NCBI GenBank assembly: GCA_016290325.1
Contig: JAEETL010000029.1
Span: 1-35,194 of the forward strand
Direction of reading: 5' to 3'
Length of the DNA: 35,194 bases
Source: Muribaculaceae bacterium
GTDB taxonomy: Bacteria > Bacteroidota > Bacteroidia > Bacteroidales > Muribaculaceae
In this document: one piece after another, positions 8,646 through 17,274 of the stretch
How the letters are laid out: each line of letters starts with the position of its first letter
Position numbering within the stretch: the first letter of the stretch is position 1
The notes under the pieces: generated by a model
Database searches by the model: none
What the model was told of the DNA's origin: nothing
The model's input: only the letters and a program-made list of their open reading frames with translations
Made by a program: the position numbers and the translations under genes

Positions 8646-9010
8646 TTAATGATTAGATTCAACTGACTTGCGAATACAACTAAAGTTAGTGCAATTGTTA
8701 GCAAAACGTCATCCTCACGTCTTTTAATAAGTGTATATATCGTTATATCTATTATACTTAAAACCTTTATTATATCAGAACGACCTATCATGTTTTATCA
8801 TTTATTTTTCTTAAATTTGCAACCGATGCCATAGCAATATTTGGCAGTAAAAAATTGGGATAGTTTTTGATAGTCACCTCATAAAAACAACAAAAACCAA
8901 TCCCTCATCCCAATTATGAACAAACAATTATCACCAACATCTTGAGAACCAAAGTCTGCTGCTTCATTAGGGGATTGTGAAATACAGAGGCTGATAATAT
9001 CAATTGTTTT
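8646..9010. other. AT-rich intergenic region with promoter candidate
   Basis: This 365-bp gap carries no credible gene. It contains TAAATTTG at 8812-8819, a -7-like element that would give a leader of about 185 nt for the downstream secreted protein, and a separated inverted repeat AATTGGGAT (8853-8861) / ATCCCAATT (8907-8915). Base composition falls clearly below that of corA and stays low through the next gene. Confidence 0.5.
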
Positions 9011-9895
9011 ATGAGAAAGTTATTACTGATTCTTGTCGCCATTATTACAGCGAGTACGTGTTCCGTTATTACAGCCAAGCCAATGAATATGGACAACATC
9101 TTCGCGTCTATACAGGGCAAAAGTTTGAGCGGCAACATCGTCATCAGTGAGCCCAACCTAGAGGGTATTGTCTATATCAGCTATACAGGTTATGAAAACG
9201 TCACAATCATTGTTACTGTCAATGATGAGGAAGTGGATTTTGAGAATGGAAGAATACAACTAAACGCAGGACAATCAACAATTACTGTTATTGTCACTGC
9301 CAGTGGGTATAACACGAAAACCAAAACCTTCCAAGTAGAATGGTATCCTCAAGATGACCCACACCAATCAGGATACTGGATTGTCTTCATCAGTAATGAA
9401 GAAAAAGAAATCTGGTATGAACTTTTCGCATTACCAGACGGGAATTACTACAATATGATTGATTGCCCCAAAGCGATATATGGGGATATTGCCCGTTTTT
9501 ACTATATGATTGATGGATGTCCTTACGGGGCTCCAGATGATATGGTTGAAGTCTTTTTACAAGATTATCTTTATAATCCATTGGTAGCCTATCCTAGTGG
9601 TTCACCATATTACTATTTTATCCATACTGGCTATGGAAATATGATAGGCATTTATCATCATTATAATGATTTCGGCGAGCTCTCTGCATACTGTTGCTAT
9701 GTAAATCAATATTACGAAATAAATCCTCCGGGCGATGTGAATCAAGATGATATTGTTAACATTCATGACGTTAGCGACCTAATAGAGATGCTCCTTTATG
9801 GTTCTTATTGGGACAGTCCTGATGTGAATAAAGATGGTGTTGTCAATATAGAGGATTTGGCAAAACTTATTGACATTTTATTGCATCAATCATGA
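9011..9895 (+). CDS. Secreted protein with beta-sandwich-like region and C-terminal dockerin module
   Basis: A 294-residue exported protein of unknown function. Residues 1-22 form a signal peptide (RKLLLILVAIITAS). Residues about 45-110 (for example GIVYISYTGYENVTIIVTV) look like a small Ig-like beta-sandwich, and 120-235 is a Tyr-rich region I do not recognise. The C-terminus is a clear pair of EF-hand-like dockerin repeats: GDVNQDDIVNIHD (241-253) and DVNKDGVVNIED (271-282), each followed by a short hydrophobic helix (LIEMLL, LIDILL), with the calcium-ligand pattern D-x-N-x-D kept in both. The gene is clearly AT-richer than its neighbours, suggesting a different origin. Dockerins normally bind cohesins, but no cohesin is visible here. 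Confidence 0.85.
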   Translation: MRKLLLILVAIITASTCSVITAKPMNMDNIFASIQGKSLSGNIVISEPNLEGIVYISYTGYENVTIIVTVNDEEVDFENGRIQLNAGQSTITVIVTASGYNTKTKTFQVEWYPQDDPHQSGYWIVFISNEEKEIWYELFALPDGNYYNMIDCPKAIYGDIARFYYMIDGCPYGAPDDMVEVFLQDYLYNPLVAYPSGSPYYYFIHTGYGNMIGIYHHYNDFGELSAYCCYVNQYYEINPPGDVNQDDIVNIHDVSDLIEMLLYGSYWDSPDVNKDGVVNIEDLAKLIDILLHQS

Positions 9896-9986
9896 TTTAT
9901 TAACTAAAAAGCAAGTGAGACCAGAGAACTAGCATGCGGGAAATCGCATTTTGTGCCAGATAGTCATATCAAAACGGATTTAATTA

Positions 9987-10017
9987 TTGCTATTCTATAT
10001 TATTTCATCTATTTTTG
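9987..10017 (+). promoter_or_regulatory. Promoter of the secreted protein at 10071
   Basis: TTG at 9987-9989 and TATTTTTG at 10010-10017 with a 20-bp spacer match the Bacteroidetes -33/-7 layout. The predicted transcript starts about 50 nt before the ATG at 10071. Confidence 0.6.
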
Positions 10018-10070
10018 CAGAGTAATAACCATTAATTCATCATAAGTTCAACCTTTTAAATAATCATTTT

Positions 10071-11699
10071 ATGAAACGTACAATTACTCTTATCGCGCTT
10101 ATCGCAGCCCTGCTCGTGCCCACCTATGCCACGGCACAGCGCCGCGCGCCTCAATCAGGCATGAGGCTCTCACAATTCAAGGCTCCCGCTGCCGCACCAC
10201 TGCGGGATGAAGAAGAGCCCATCATGGATGTCCCCGAGGGCACCCTTTATGACAACATGTATGCCACCTCGTTTGCTTATGGCCTGGGATGGGGCGACAT
10301 CTATATCCAGAACGTGGATGGCGGCATCGGTAAGGTGGTCGAGGGCACCGACGGCAACCTGTACATCTACAATCCCATCTCACAAGGCTACATCTGGTTC
10401 TCCATTCTGCCCTGGATCAAGGCCGAGCCGGCTGGCGAGGGCAAGTATGTCGTAAGACTGCCTCAGCTCTACATCATTGATGTGGGCGATCCATATTATG
10501 CCTATTGCATGCACTATGATGAAGACGAGGGCATGCCCGTGGTCGAGGAAGAGGGCGAAATCGAGTTCACCTGGCAGGACGGCGTTCTCACCCAACTGGG
10601 AGACAAGTTTATCGGCTTGTGTGACGCCACAGCCGACTGGTTCTACATGGCCGACCAGCACATCGTCTATACACCCCAGACCGACGAACCCCTCATCATG
10701 ACTGATGACGAGTACTATATCCAGAGCTACACGATGACCTATCTGTCCGATCCTACTGACCTCACTGTCACCAGGAATTGTATCGTCGACGTGATTATTG
10801 ATGGCGAGGACATCTACATGGGCAACCTCAATAACAATAATCCGACCTCATTCATCAAGGGCTCTCTCGTTAATGGCAAGGCCACCTTCCCCACCCGTCA
10901 ATATCTGGGCGTTGACGCTTACTACAACGGTCACATCTATGTGCTCACTGGCGATGCTTTTGTCGACACCGAGACCTATGGCTCACCTGTGTTCAATTAT
11001 AACCTCAACGACGAGATCGTCTTCAATGTCGATGAGGAGGCCCGTAACATCGTTGCCGAGTGGCCCGCCTCGATGATCACCAATGTTGGTCCAAGCACGC
11101 TCTCGATCATCAACGACTATGTAGCTCCCAGTCTTGTTGCATTTGACGAATATCCCGCCACGCCTGCTATGCCCGTCTTCGCCGCCGAAGACATCTCGGT
11201 TAACCAGAATTCCGGTTGGACTGTGCTTCACTTCACCATTCCCACCGAGGATGTTGACGGATACCGACTCAATGAGAACAAGCTGTTTTACAATATCTAC
11301 CTTGATGACCAAGTGTACACCTTCGACCCGGAGACCTACATCGGCTTGTCGAGCGAGATGACAGATATCCCCTATAAGTTTGAGGACAACATCAACTTTG
11401 ACATCTACATCAGCAATGGCCGCCACACGGTTTATCTCTATACCACCCAATTTGCAACCGTGGGTGTACAGAGCATCTACACTGCCGGTGGTGAAGTAAA
11501 CCGTTCTGAAATCGCTTATGTCATCAACCCGATCGATCCTTCTGGAATTGATGAAGCTGCCACTGGCTTACAAGTTACCGATACCCGCTACTATGACCTG
11601 ACGGGTCGCGAGCTGCCGTCAGCACCAGCTTCAGGTCTGTTCCTGCAACGCGTTAACTACAGTGACGGTTCCAGCGCCACCATCAAGGTCGCAAAATAA
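10071..11699 (+). CDS. Large secreted protein of unknown function with C-terminal sorting-like tail
   Basis: A 542-residue exported protein beginning with a signal peptide (TLIALIAALLVPTYATA, cleavage near residue 22). The body is rich in Asp, Tyr and aromatic beta-strand-like sequence with no catalytic motif I recognise. The last 35 residues (YYDLTGRELPSAPASGLF and following, ending in IKVAK) resemble the C-terminal tails of secreted Bacteroidetes proteins, where a Y-D-L-x-G-R segment precedes a glycine turn and a basic end, as in type IX secretion-like sorting domains. The gene has its own promoter and ends at a bidirectional terminator. Extracellular or surface location is inferred; the substrate is unknown. 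Confidence 0.8.
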   Translation: MKRTITLIALIAALLVPTYATAQRRAPQSGMRLSQFKAPAAAPLRDEEEPIMDVPEGTLYDNMYATSFAYGLGWGDIYIQNVDGGIGKVVEGTDGNLYIYNPISQGYIWFSILPWIKAEPAGEGKYVVRLPQLYIIDVGDPYYAYCMHYDEDEGMPVVEEEGEIEFTWQDGVLTQLGDKFIGLCDATADWFYMADQHIVYTPQTDEPLIMTDDEYYIQSYTMTYLSDPTDLTVTRNCIVDVIIDGEDIYMGNLNNNNPTSFIKGSLVNGKATFPTRQYLGVDAYYNGHIYVLTGDAFVDTETYGSPVFNYNLNDEIVFNVDEEARNIVAEWPASMITNVGPSTLSIINDYVAPSLVAFDEYPATPAMPVFAAEDISVNQNSGWTVLHFTIPTEDVDGYRLNENKLFYNIYLDDQVYTFDPETYIGLSSEMTDIPYKFEDNINFDIYISNGRHTVYLYTTQFATVGVQSIYTAGGEVNRSEIAYVINPIDPSGIDEAATGLQVTDTRYYDLTGRELPSAPASGLFLQRVNYSDGSSATIKVAK

Positions 11700-11731
11700 T
11701 CGGGTAAAACGCCAATTAGAACAAAACTCAT

Positions 11732-11771
11732 AAAAAGGATGGGGCCGTTTGAAAGCGGTCCCATCCTTTTT
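11732..11771. terminator. Bidirectional terminator between convergent genes
   Basis: The 16-nt arms at 11732-11747 and 11756-11771 pair with one G-U wobble; an A5 run begins and a T5 run ends the hairpin, so it can stop transcription from both sides. It separates the + strand secreted protein from the - strand DUF3332 gene. Confidence 0.88.
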
Positions 11772-11791
11772 ATCATTACTGTCTTTAACCT

Positions 11792-12349
11792 TTAACGCAA
11801 GGCGAAGGCGGTGCCGCCAATGCCTATCAGCTGCTGATAAGCGAGAACGCCTGGTTGCGAGAGTTCGACAGTGGTGTAGCTGCCGTCGCGAGTGAGCATG
11901 TTCACGTGAGTATCATCAACAAAAGTGAACAATTTCATTTCTTGACCGTTGTTCTCGAGCGACCATGAATTGTCGTTGGCGTCGAAGACGAAACGGGTGA
12001 CCTGCTTGGTAGTGGTATTGGTGATGGTATAACCCGTCTCGTTGCGGGCAATAAGATATTGCGCATCCTTGCCGTCAATCACCTTAGTCTCGGCCTGGGC
12101 GAGGGCGGGATTGGTGCCTGACCAGAACTCAATGGAGTTAAGGATAAACAAGTCAGCAGCAAAACTCAACTCATAAACCGGGAGAATCCACATAGCGACA
12201 AAAACCAGCTCGTTGACGAACTTGTCACCCACGTGGTCATTCCAATTCTTTACCTTATTGAACAGGGCAAAACTGCCGATGCACGATTGCATCGTCATCG
12301 ATGCTGTTAAGGCCACTACTGTGACCAGGATTAAATGTTTCTTTCTCAT
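11792..12349 (-). CDS. DUF3332-family lipoprotein
   Basis: A 185-residue predicted lipoprotein. Residues 1-22 form a signal peptide ending MQSC, with Cys23 as the probable lipidated residue. The following segment (IGSFALFNKVKNWNDHVGDKFVNELVF) and the hydrophobic stretch around VAMWILPVYELSFAADLFILNSIEFW are characteristic of the DUF3332 family, whose function is unknown. The C-terminal half looks like a beta-rich domain. It reads away from the transglycosylase gene upstream across an 84-bp AT-rich gap and ends at the shared terminator at 11732-11771. Confidence 0.85.
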   Translation of the reverse strand: MRKKHLILVTVVALTASMTMQSCIGSFALFNKVKNWNDHVGDKFVNELVFVAMWILPVYELSFAADLFILNSIEFWSGTNPALAQAETKVIDGKDAQYLIARNETGYTITNTTTKQVTRFVFDANDNSWSLENNGQEMKLFTFVDDTHVNMLTRDGSYTTVELSQPGVLAYQQLIGIGGTAFALR

Positions 12350-12433
12350 TGTGCTATCAAGTTTAAAAAAATGATTATGTCTTCTAATTATCTAACAACA
12401 AACTGGAGACATTAGTATAATTAGCAGGATTTT

Positions 12434-13813
12434 TTAACGTTTGTAGTTCTTTTTGTAGAAATCATACCTATTGAGTACCTTGACCACATAGTCCACCGGT
12501 TCGGTGCCACGGCAATAGCCATTGGAGCACACCGAATCGTTGTAATACTCGGGGTCCATCTTCCATAGCATGGCCTGCTCGACATTCTCCTCCCACACGC
12601 GCGGATTAAGTTCATACTTGCGGGCCAGGGCGATGGCATCAGTCACATGGCCTGAGCCGGCATTATAGGAGGCCAGCACAAACTTGATGCGGTCGCCGGC
12701 GCCAGTCTTGCTGCGCATGATGCCGTCGAGTTCCTTGAGTATCTTGGATGCCACACGGATGCTGACCTCGGGATTGCTCAGGTCCTCTTCCTTCACCCCA
12801 AAGGAGCGCGCTGTCTTGGGCATCACCTGCATTAGTCCCCGTGCACCCATCCACGAGGTGGCGTTGGGGTCAAATCCCGACTCACTATAGGCGATGGCCG
12901 CCAGCAAGCGCCAATCCCACCCCAACTGCTGGGCATATTGCTTGAAAACATGGTCATAGGGCGAGATGGCACCAGGCGGAGTCACCGCTGGGGTATCTAC
13001 CTTAATCGAATCGGGCTTGGGACCACGATTCATCTCAAAATAGTGTTTGAGGGCTTGCTTGGAGTATTCCTGGGCATTCACACTGGCCGCCCACTCATTA
13101 ATGCTGTCGGCTAACCACTGGTTACGCTTAGACACAGCCCACGATGAGCGCTGCTCAAATCCCACCCTCAGGCCGATGTTGATGCTGTCATAGTAGGTAA
13201 GATTCATCTGGGCAATATCACTATCCACAATCGTGAAATCAATCTCACGCTTTGAAACACGGTGTATCAATTCGGTAGGTAATGCCGACTCGCCTTCCAC
13301 AGCGTGGATGATGATACCGCCGCCCACCTCATTGTCAAGGTTATGAAGCCGCGATTCATATTTTGAGCCTTTTTCTACATAGATTTCCCGTCCGATAAGT
13401 TGTGTCACGTCATAGATCATGCCCTTGCCGCTGTGCTGGACAAGCACCTGATAGGTCTCGTTGACCGCGCCACAATGGAGCACGCGCGACTTGTACTCAG
13501 CAGTGACTGGAATCTCACAGGCGAGCACATCGACATGCTTTTTCTCCAGCAACTTGACCAAGTCAGGCATACTGCGCGCCACGACAAAACGCAACGCGAT
13601 TCCCTTGGATCGGGCAAAGTCACAGATGCGGTCATAGTCATAGCCCATCGTGTCGCCCTTGAGGATAAAGAACCCCGTGGGGCTGTAAAGCGTGCCCACC
13701 CTTAAGGTGTCGGGCAACTCATAATGAGGCTCCACCTTATTCTTCTTGCCACCACATGAAATGGTTAGCGAGAAGAACAACAATAATGCTAAAAATGGAA
13801 AAATACCGCGCAT
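12434..13813 (-). CDS. mltF: MltF-like membrane-bound lytic transglycosylase
   Basis: A 459-residue envelope protein expected to cleave peptidoglycan glycan strands. Residues 1-20 are a signal peptide with a lipobox-like TISC. Residues about 37-260 form a periplasmic-binding-protein-like domain (LRVGTLYSPTGFFILKGDTM; MGYDYDRICDFARSKGI). Residues about 285-430 form the SLT transglycosylase domain, with the catalytic Glu in AIAYSESGFDP followed by GARGLMQVMPKTA and later LASYNAGSGHV. This two-domain layout is that of MltF. It begins 2 bp after the cdsA stop, so the two form an operon. Confidence 0.92.
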   Translation of the reverse strand: MRGIFPFLALLLFFSLTISCGGKKNKVEPHYELPDTLRVGTLYSPTGFFILKGDTMGYDYDRICDFARSKGIALRFVVARSMPDLVKLLEKKHVDVLACEIPVTAEYKSRVLHCGAVNETYQVLVQHSGKGMIYDVTQLIGREIYVEKGSKYESRLHNLDNEVGGGIIIHAVEGESALPTELIHRVSKREIDFTIVDSDIAQMNLTYYDSINIGLRVGFEQRSSWAVSKRNQWLADSINEWAASVNAQEYSKQALKHYFEMNRGPKPDSIKVDTPAVTPPGAISPYDHVFKQYAQQLGWDWRLLAAIAYSESGFDPNATSWMGARGLMQVMPKTARSFGVKEEDLSNPEVSIRVASKILKELDGIMRSKTGAGDRIKFVLASYNAGSGHVTDAIALARKYELNPRVWEENVEQAMLWKMDPEYYNDSVCSNGYCRGTEPVDYVVKVLNRYDFYKKNYKR

Positions 13814-13815
13814 GA

Positions 13816-14664
13816 TCAGCGGATGTTGGGAACGATAAGCATCAAGTAGATGAATACGGCAGGAACCACGAGCAACAGGCTGTCGATGCGATCCAGGATA
13901 CCGCCATGACCAGGCAGAATGTTACCTGAATCCTTCACGCCCACAGTGCGCTTGATGAGTGACTCGACCAAATCGCCAAATGTGGCAAACACGGCGACTA
14001 CCACACTCATGCCAACCCATGTTGTGAGGTCGGGCACCTGGAAGAACTCGTCAAACCAGTAATATGTGGCATAAGCGCCCGCAACACACAGCACGACGCC
14101 GCCAATGACGCCTTCCCAAGATTTCTTGGGCGAGATGCGCTCAAACAGGCGATGCCGTCCCAGCAACATCCCCACGCAATAGGCGCCCGTGTCATATAAC
14201 CAAATGAAAATGAACAATCCCAGCAGCAGGCGTGGTGCAGTGATGCTCATGATGCCGTTAAGCATGGCGACGGGCAAGGCCACATAGCCCAGCGCGAAAA
14301 ACGAGCGTTCCAGGCTATGTACCGCGTTTTGACGCGGACGGTAGAGCTGCACGATGGTGCGCAACAGCAAATAGACCGCAATCGGCAGCAACCATAACGC
14401 ACGGGACTGTATGGTCGTGCCCTCGTAATGCAGATACAAGGCCACAAAAATGCCCACACCGCCCAACATGTCAATGATGTTTACAAGCCACGACTGGGTT
14501 GCGTCATCCTTGGCCATAGTGATCAACTCGCCTATACCCAATACAATAAGCAATGGGAACACCAGGAGATATACCACCGGTGAATTATCAAGCAACAGGA
14601 TGGCTGTTACTATCAGCGCAATATAGATAACGCCCGAAAAGATGCGTTTAATCAAGGTCATCAT
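13816..14664 (-). CDS. cdsA: Phosphatidate cytidylyltransferase
   Basis: Makes CDP-diacylglycerol from phosphatidate and CTP in the inner membrane, the branch point of phospholipid synthesis. The 282-residue protein is strongly hydrophobic, with about eight transmembrane segments. It carries the family signature near the C-terminus: SLIKRTVGVKDSGNILPGHG followed by GILDRID, fitting S-x-x-K-R-x4-K-D ... P-x-H-G-G-x-x-D-R-x-D. Two adjacent ATG codons (14662-14664 and 14659-14661) could start it. A TAAATTTG element at 14688-14695 (- strand) with TTG 20 bp further upstream is its probable promoter. mltF follows 2 bp downstream. Confidence 0.95.
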   Translation of the reverse strand: MMTLIKRIFSGVIYIALIVTAILLLDNSPVVYLLVFPLLIVLGIGELITMAKDDATQSWLVNIIDMLGGVGIFVALYLHYEGTTIQSRALWLLPIAVYLLLRTIVQLYRPRQNAVHSLERSFFALGYVALPVAMLNGIMSITAPRLLLGLFIFIWLYDTGAYCVGMLLGRHRLFERISPKKSWEGVIGGVVLCVAGAYATYYWFDEFFQVPDLTTWVGMSVVVAVFATFGDLVESLIKRTVGVKDSGNILPGHGGILDRIDSLLLVVPAVFIYLMLIVPNIR

Positions 14665-14687
14665 GCGTCATTTCATTTTTATTGGTG

Positions 14688-14695
14688 CAAATTTA
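14688..14695 (-). promoter_or_regulatory. -7 element of the cdsA-mltF promoter
   Basis: On the - strand this reads TAAATTTG, with TTG about 20 bp upstream, just before the cdsA start. Confidence 0.5.
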
Positions 14696-14749
14696 CAATA
14701 TTATCACGACATGGACAACAGCTAGAGCAAAATCGTCACATTAAACAGC

Positions 14750-14800
14750 GAAGCCTCCCAGCGGATGGCTAGAAGGCTTCATTTTTCTTTTGGAGAGGGA
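14750..14800 (+). terminator. Hairpin with T-rich tail
   Basis: GAAGCCT (14750-14756) pairs with AGGCTTC (14774-14780); AGC and GGCT can pair inside the loop. The T-rich tail ATTTTTCTTTT follows on the + strand. Both flanking genes are on the - strand, so its use as a terminator is uncertain. Confidence 0.4.
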
Positions 14801-14814
14801 CGATTTATTTCGTT

Positions 14815-14973
14815 TTAATTCAAAATCATCGATTCTAATCCTCTCGGCATCTCGACGTTATACTGATAAGCCCTTGCAAACTGCTTGAGGAACTCGATAG
14901 TTGCCTTCTTAGGGCCTTTTACTGATGTCATAACGTCATTTTCTTTTTTAATTGAAGTAGTCGTTTTGTGCAT
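14815..14973 (-). CDS. Unrecognised small protein, 52 residues
   Basis: A short frame in an otherwise empty 519-bp gap. It starts at ATG 14971-14973 (or an internal ATG at 14929-14931 giving 38 residues) and ends at TAA 14815-14817. The product is basic at the N-terminus (MHKTTTSIKKENDVMTSVKG) and continues with an amphipathic helix-like segment ATIEFLKQFARAYQY and a short tail ending in ESMILN. No signal peptide or transmembrane segment is seen and no strong Shine-Dalgarno is present. I do not recognise the family. Its codon use looks coding-like and it is the only such frame in the gap, but without homologues this is a moderate call. Confidence 0.5.
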   Translation of the reverse strand: MHKTTTSIKKENDVMTSVKGPKKATIEFLKQFARAYQYNVEMPRGLESMILN

Positions 14974-15114
14974 AGGCAAATCCAGTTTTAAAATTCTTAC
15001 GACTTAATAACGCTACCAAGCACCCAAATATTATATAGTAATACTGTTTTAAGTTTTTTTTTCATTTCATCACTTTAAACCCCTGTTAAGCGAGCATCTG
15101 AAAAGCCCTGCATA

Positions 15115-15153
15115 TCATAAAAGAAACCTGCCACCTGATCAACAGGCGGCAGG
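15115..15153 (-). terminator. Terminator of the nucleoside phosphorylase gene
   Basis: CCTGCC-ACCTG (15127-15137) pairs with CAGG-CGGCAGG (15143-15153) apart from one mismatch. On the - strand the hairpin is followed by TTTCTTTTAT. Confidence 0.75.
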
Positions 15154-15183
15154 GCTAACATATTGTAAAAGAGATATGCTCTC

Positions 15184-16077
15184 TTATTCTGTCAAGCGGT
15201 CAAGAACTGTTTTTACCAGATCCTCGACTGCAGTCTTGTAATTAGGATTGACATCGGTAGCTACGCGGTTGGCGATAATGGAGCAAACGGTCATTGCACG
15301 ATGCCCCAGCATCAGTGCCATGCCCTGAAGGGCGCTACTCTCCATCTCATAGTTAGTGATGTGGCCGCCTTGATATTCAAACTGCTCGATGCGGCGGTTC
15401 AGCTCAGGCTCGGCAAGTTCCAAACGTACGCGACGTCCCTGAGGGCCGTAGAAGCCCACAGCTGAGATCGTATAACCGCGCACCATATCGTCACGGCCAA
15501 TCTTCTCGACGAGCCACGGGTCGGCATCCACCACATAGGGTCTAGCGAACAATTTGTTCCATTTCACGAACTCGCAGAACTCACGCTCAAAGTCCAGGTC
15601 AGCGACCTTGTTGCGATCGGCATAATAGTTGATCACACCGTCAAAACCGATAGCCTTGCTAGCGATGACGGGCGTGCCCACGGGGACATAAGGCTGCAAG
15701 CCGCCAGAGGTGCCGATGCGCACGATGTTGAGCGTACGGTGCTCGGGGCGCGGGGTGCGGGTCTCAAAATCAATGTTGGCCAGGCCGTCAAGCTCGGTCA
15801 TCACAATGTCGATGTTATCGGGACCGATGCCGTGGGAGAGCGCCATGATGGGCTTGCCGTGATAAGTGCCGCCAATGGCATGGAACTCACGGCTTGACGT
15901 TTCCCAGTCCTGGGTGTCGAAATGGGATGCAATCATCGTCACACGGCCGGGGTCGCCACACACGATGATGTTGTCGGTCAACTGCTCGGGTTTCACATGA
16001 ATGTGGAACGCTGAGCCGTCATCATTGATGATAAACTCTGAATCGGGAATTCTGTTGATGCTCATATCGTAATGCAA
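15184..16077 (-). CDS. Nucleoside phosphorylase, uridine phosphorylase-like
   Basis: Phosphorolytic cleavage of a nucleoside to base and (deoxy)ribose-1-phosphate in the cytoplasm. The 297-residue product has the PNP/UDP family pattern: phosphate-binding NIIVCGDPGRVTMIA near residue 37, SHGIGPDNIDIVMTEL near 80, IVRIGTSGGLQPYVPVGT near 118 and the nucleoside-binding NYEMESSALQGMA near 245. GTSGGLQ and MESSA fit uridine phosphorylase better than purine nucleoside phosphorylase, but the substrate is not certain. ATG at 16077 gives MHYDMSIN; an internal ATG at 16065 is an equally plausible start. A TACCTTTG element at 16112-16119 (- strand) is a likely promoter, and a terminator follows at 15115-15153, so it is a single-gene unit. 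Confidence 0.9.
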   Translation of the reverse strand: MHYDMSINRIPDSEFIINDDGSAFHIHVKPEQLTDNIIVCGDPGRVTMIASHFDTQDWETSSREFHAIGGTYHGKPIMALSHGIGPDNIDIVMTELDGLANIDFETRTPRPEHRTLNIVRIGTSGGLQPYVPVGTPVIASKAIGFDGVINYYADRNKVADLDFEREFCEFVKWNKLFARPYVVDADPWLVEKIGRDDMVRGYTISAVGFYGPQGRRVRLELAEPELNRRIEQFEYQGGHITNYEMESSALQGMALMLGHRAMTVCSIIANRVATDVNPNYKTAVEDLVKTVLDRLTE

Positions 16078-16173
16078 TTAAGAGTTCTATTTTAGTGATA
16101 AAAAGAAAATTCAAAGGTACTGCTTAATTTCGGTTCCTCAAAACCCTCTTTATTAAAAAAGATTAAAACGACT

Positions 16174-17274
16174 TCAGGCCAGCGTATAACGGCAACCAGG
16201 AAGGGTAACGATATTGTTCTGGCAATCAAGCTCGACCAGGACGCTCATGAGTTTATAAACGGGAAGCTGCAGCGCGTCAGCCAGGGCGTTGATATGGATT
16301 TCGCCATGGTCGCGAATGACATCGACAACGGCTTGTTGCTCCTTGGAGAGTTCGGGGAAAATCTCGAGTTGGCGGGGCGCAGCTGCCGCCGATTCCCAAC
16401 GCATGGCTGCCAGCAGGTCGTCGGCACCAGTGATGAGGGCAGCCTTGTTGGTCGCGATGAGTTTGTTGCAGCCCGTTGAGTACTCATCGCCGCAACGCCC
16501 AGGCACAGCCATCACGTCGCGGTTATAGCTCATGGCGAGCGATGCCGTCACCAACGCGCCGCCTGCTCCTGCCGACTCGACAATCACGGTACAGTCGCTC
16601 AGGGCAGCAACGATGCGGTTGCGGGCCAGGAAATTGGCCTTGTGCACCTCGTCCTGGCTGGTGTAGTCGGTGAGCAACATGCCGCCGTTCTTGACGATGG
16701 CGATGGCGTCGTTGCGGTGGGCGGCGGGATAGATGCGGTTCAACCCGCGGGGCAATACCGCCACGGTGCGCGCCCCATGCTTGAGGGCTGCACGATGAGC
16801 CGCAATGTCTATACCATAGGCCAAACCGCTCACGACCACGAGGTCGGGCAAACGCTGGGCCAGGTCGGCGATGAGCGTGTCACAAAAGCGGATGCCATAT
16901 TGCGTAGCATGCCTTGTCCCGACGACGCTGATGACGTGGGCGCTCTCCAGATCACAGTTGCCTAGTGTATAGATCATTGCCGGAGCGTCGGGGGCCTCGC
17001 GCAGGCGATGAGGGTAACTCTCGTCGGTAAAATAGATGGCGCTGATGCCGTGCTCGGTCACAAAGGCCGCCTCGCGTTCAGCACGTTGCAGGCACTCGCG
17101 GCGGTAGTCGTCACGGTAAATCTTGCTACGTCCACGCGTCAGGTCGCGCAACTCACGCTCGCTCATGGCGAAAAAGCGCTCCTCGTTGCCCACGACGTCG
17201 AGCAGCTTGCGGGCCAGGTCCACACCCATGCCCTGCAAGTCGGCAAACGCTATGCGGTAAACGAGTGGTGTCAT
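16174..17274 (-). CDS. dprA: DNA-processing protein DprA
   Basis: Binds incoming single-stranded DNA and loads RecA during natural transformation; widely kept also in species not known to be competent. The 366-residue protein has an N-terminal helical region, the Rossmann-like core (ISVVGTRHATQYG near residue 113, VVSGLAYGIDIAAHRAAL near 145, VLPRGLNRIYPAAH near 173, FLARNRIVAALSD, ESAGAGGALVTA) and a C-terminal winged-helix-like domain after about residue 305. Its start ATG (17272-17274) overlaps the stop of the upstream thioesterase gene by 3 bp, so the two are translationally coupled. Confidence 0.96.
   Translation of the reverse strand: MTPLVYRIAFADLQGMGVDLARKLLDVVGNEERFFAMSERELRDLTRGRSKIYRDDYRRECLQRAEREAAFVTEHGISAIYFTDESYPHRLREAPDAPAMIYTLGNCDLESAHVISVVGTRHATQYGIRFCDTLIADLAQRLPDLVVVSGLAYGIDIAAHRAALKHGARTVAVLPRGLNRIYPAAHRNDAIAIVKNGGMLLTDYTSQDEVHKANFLARNRIVAALSDCTVIVESAGAGGALVTASLAMSYNRDVMAVPGRCGDEYSTGCNKLIATNKAALITGADDLLAAMRWESAAAAPRQLEIFPELSKEQQAVVDVIRDHGEIHINALADALQLPVYKLMSVLVELDCQNNIVTLPGCRYTLA

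Noticed and set aside
8917..8946. Nine-codon frame in the leader of the dockerin protein as a leader peptide
   Set aside because: No run of regulatory codons and no terminator or antiterminator pair around it; likely chance.
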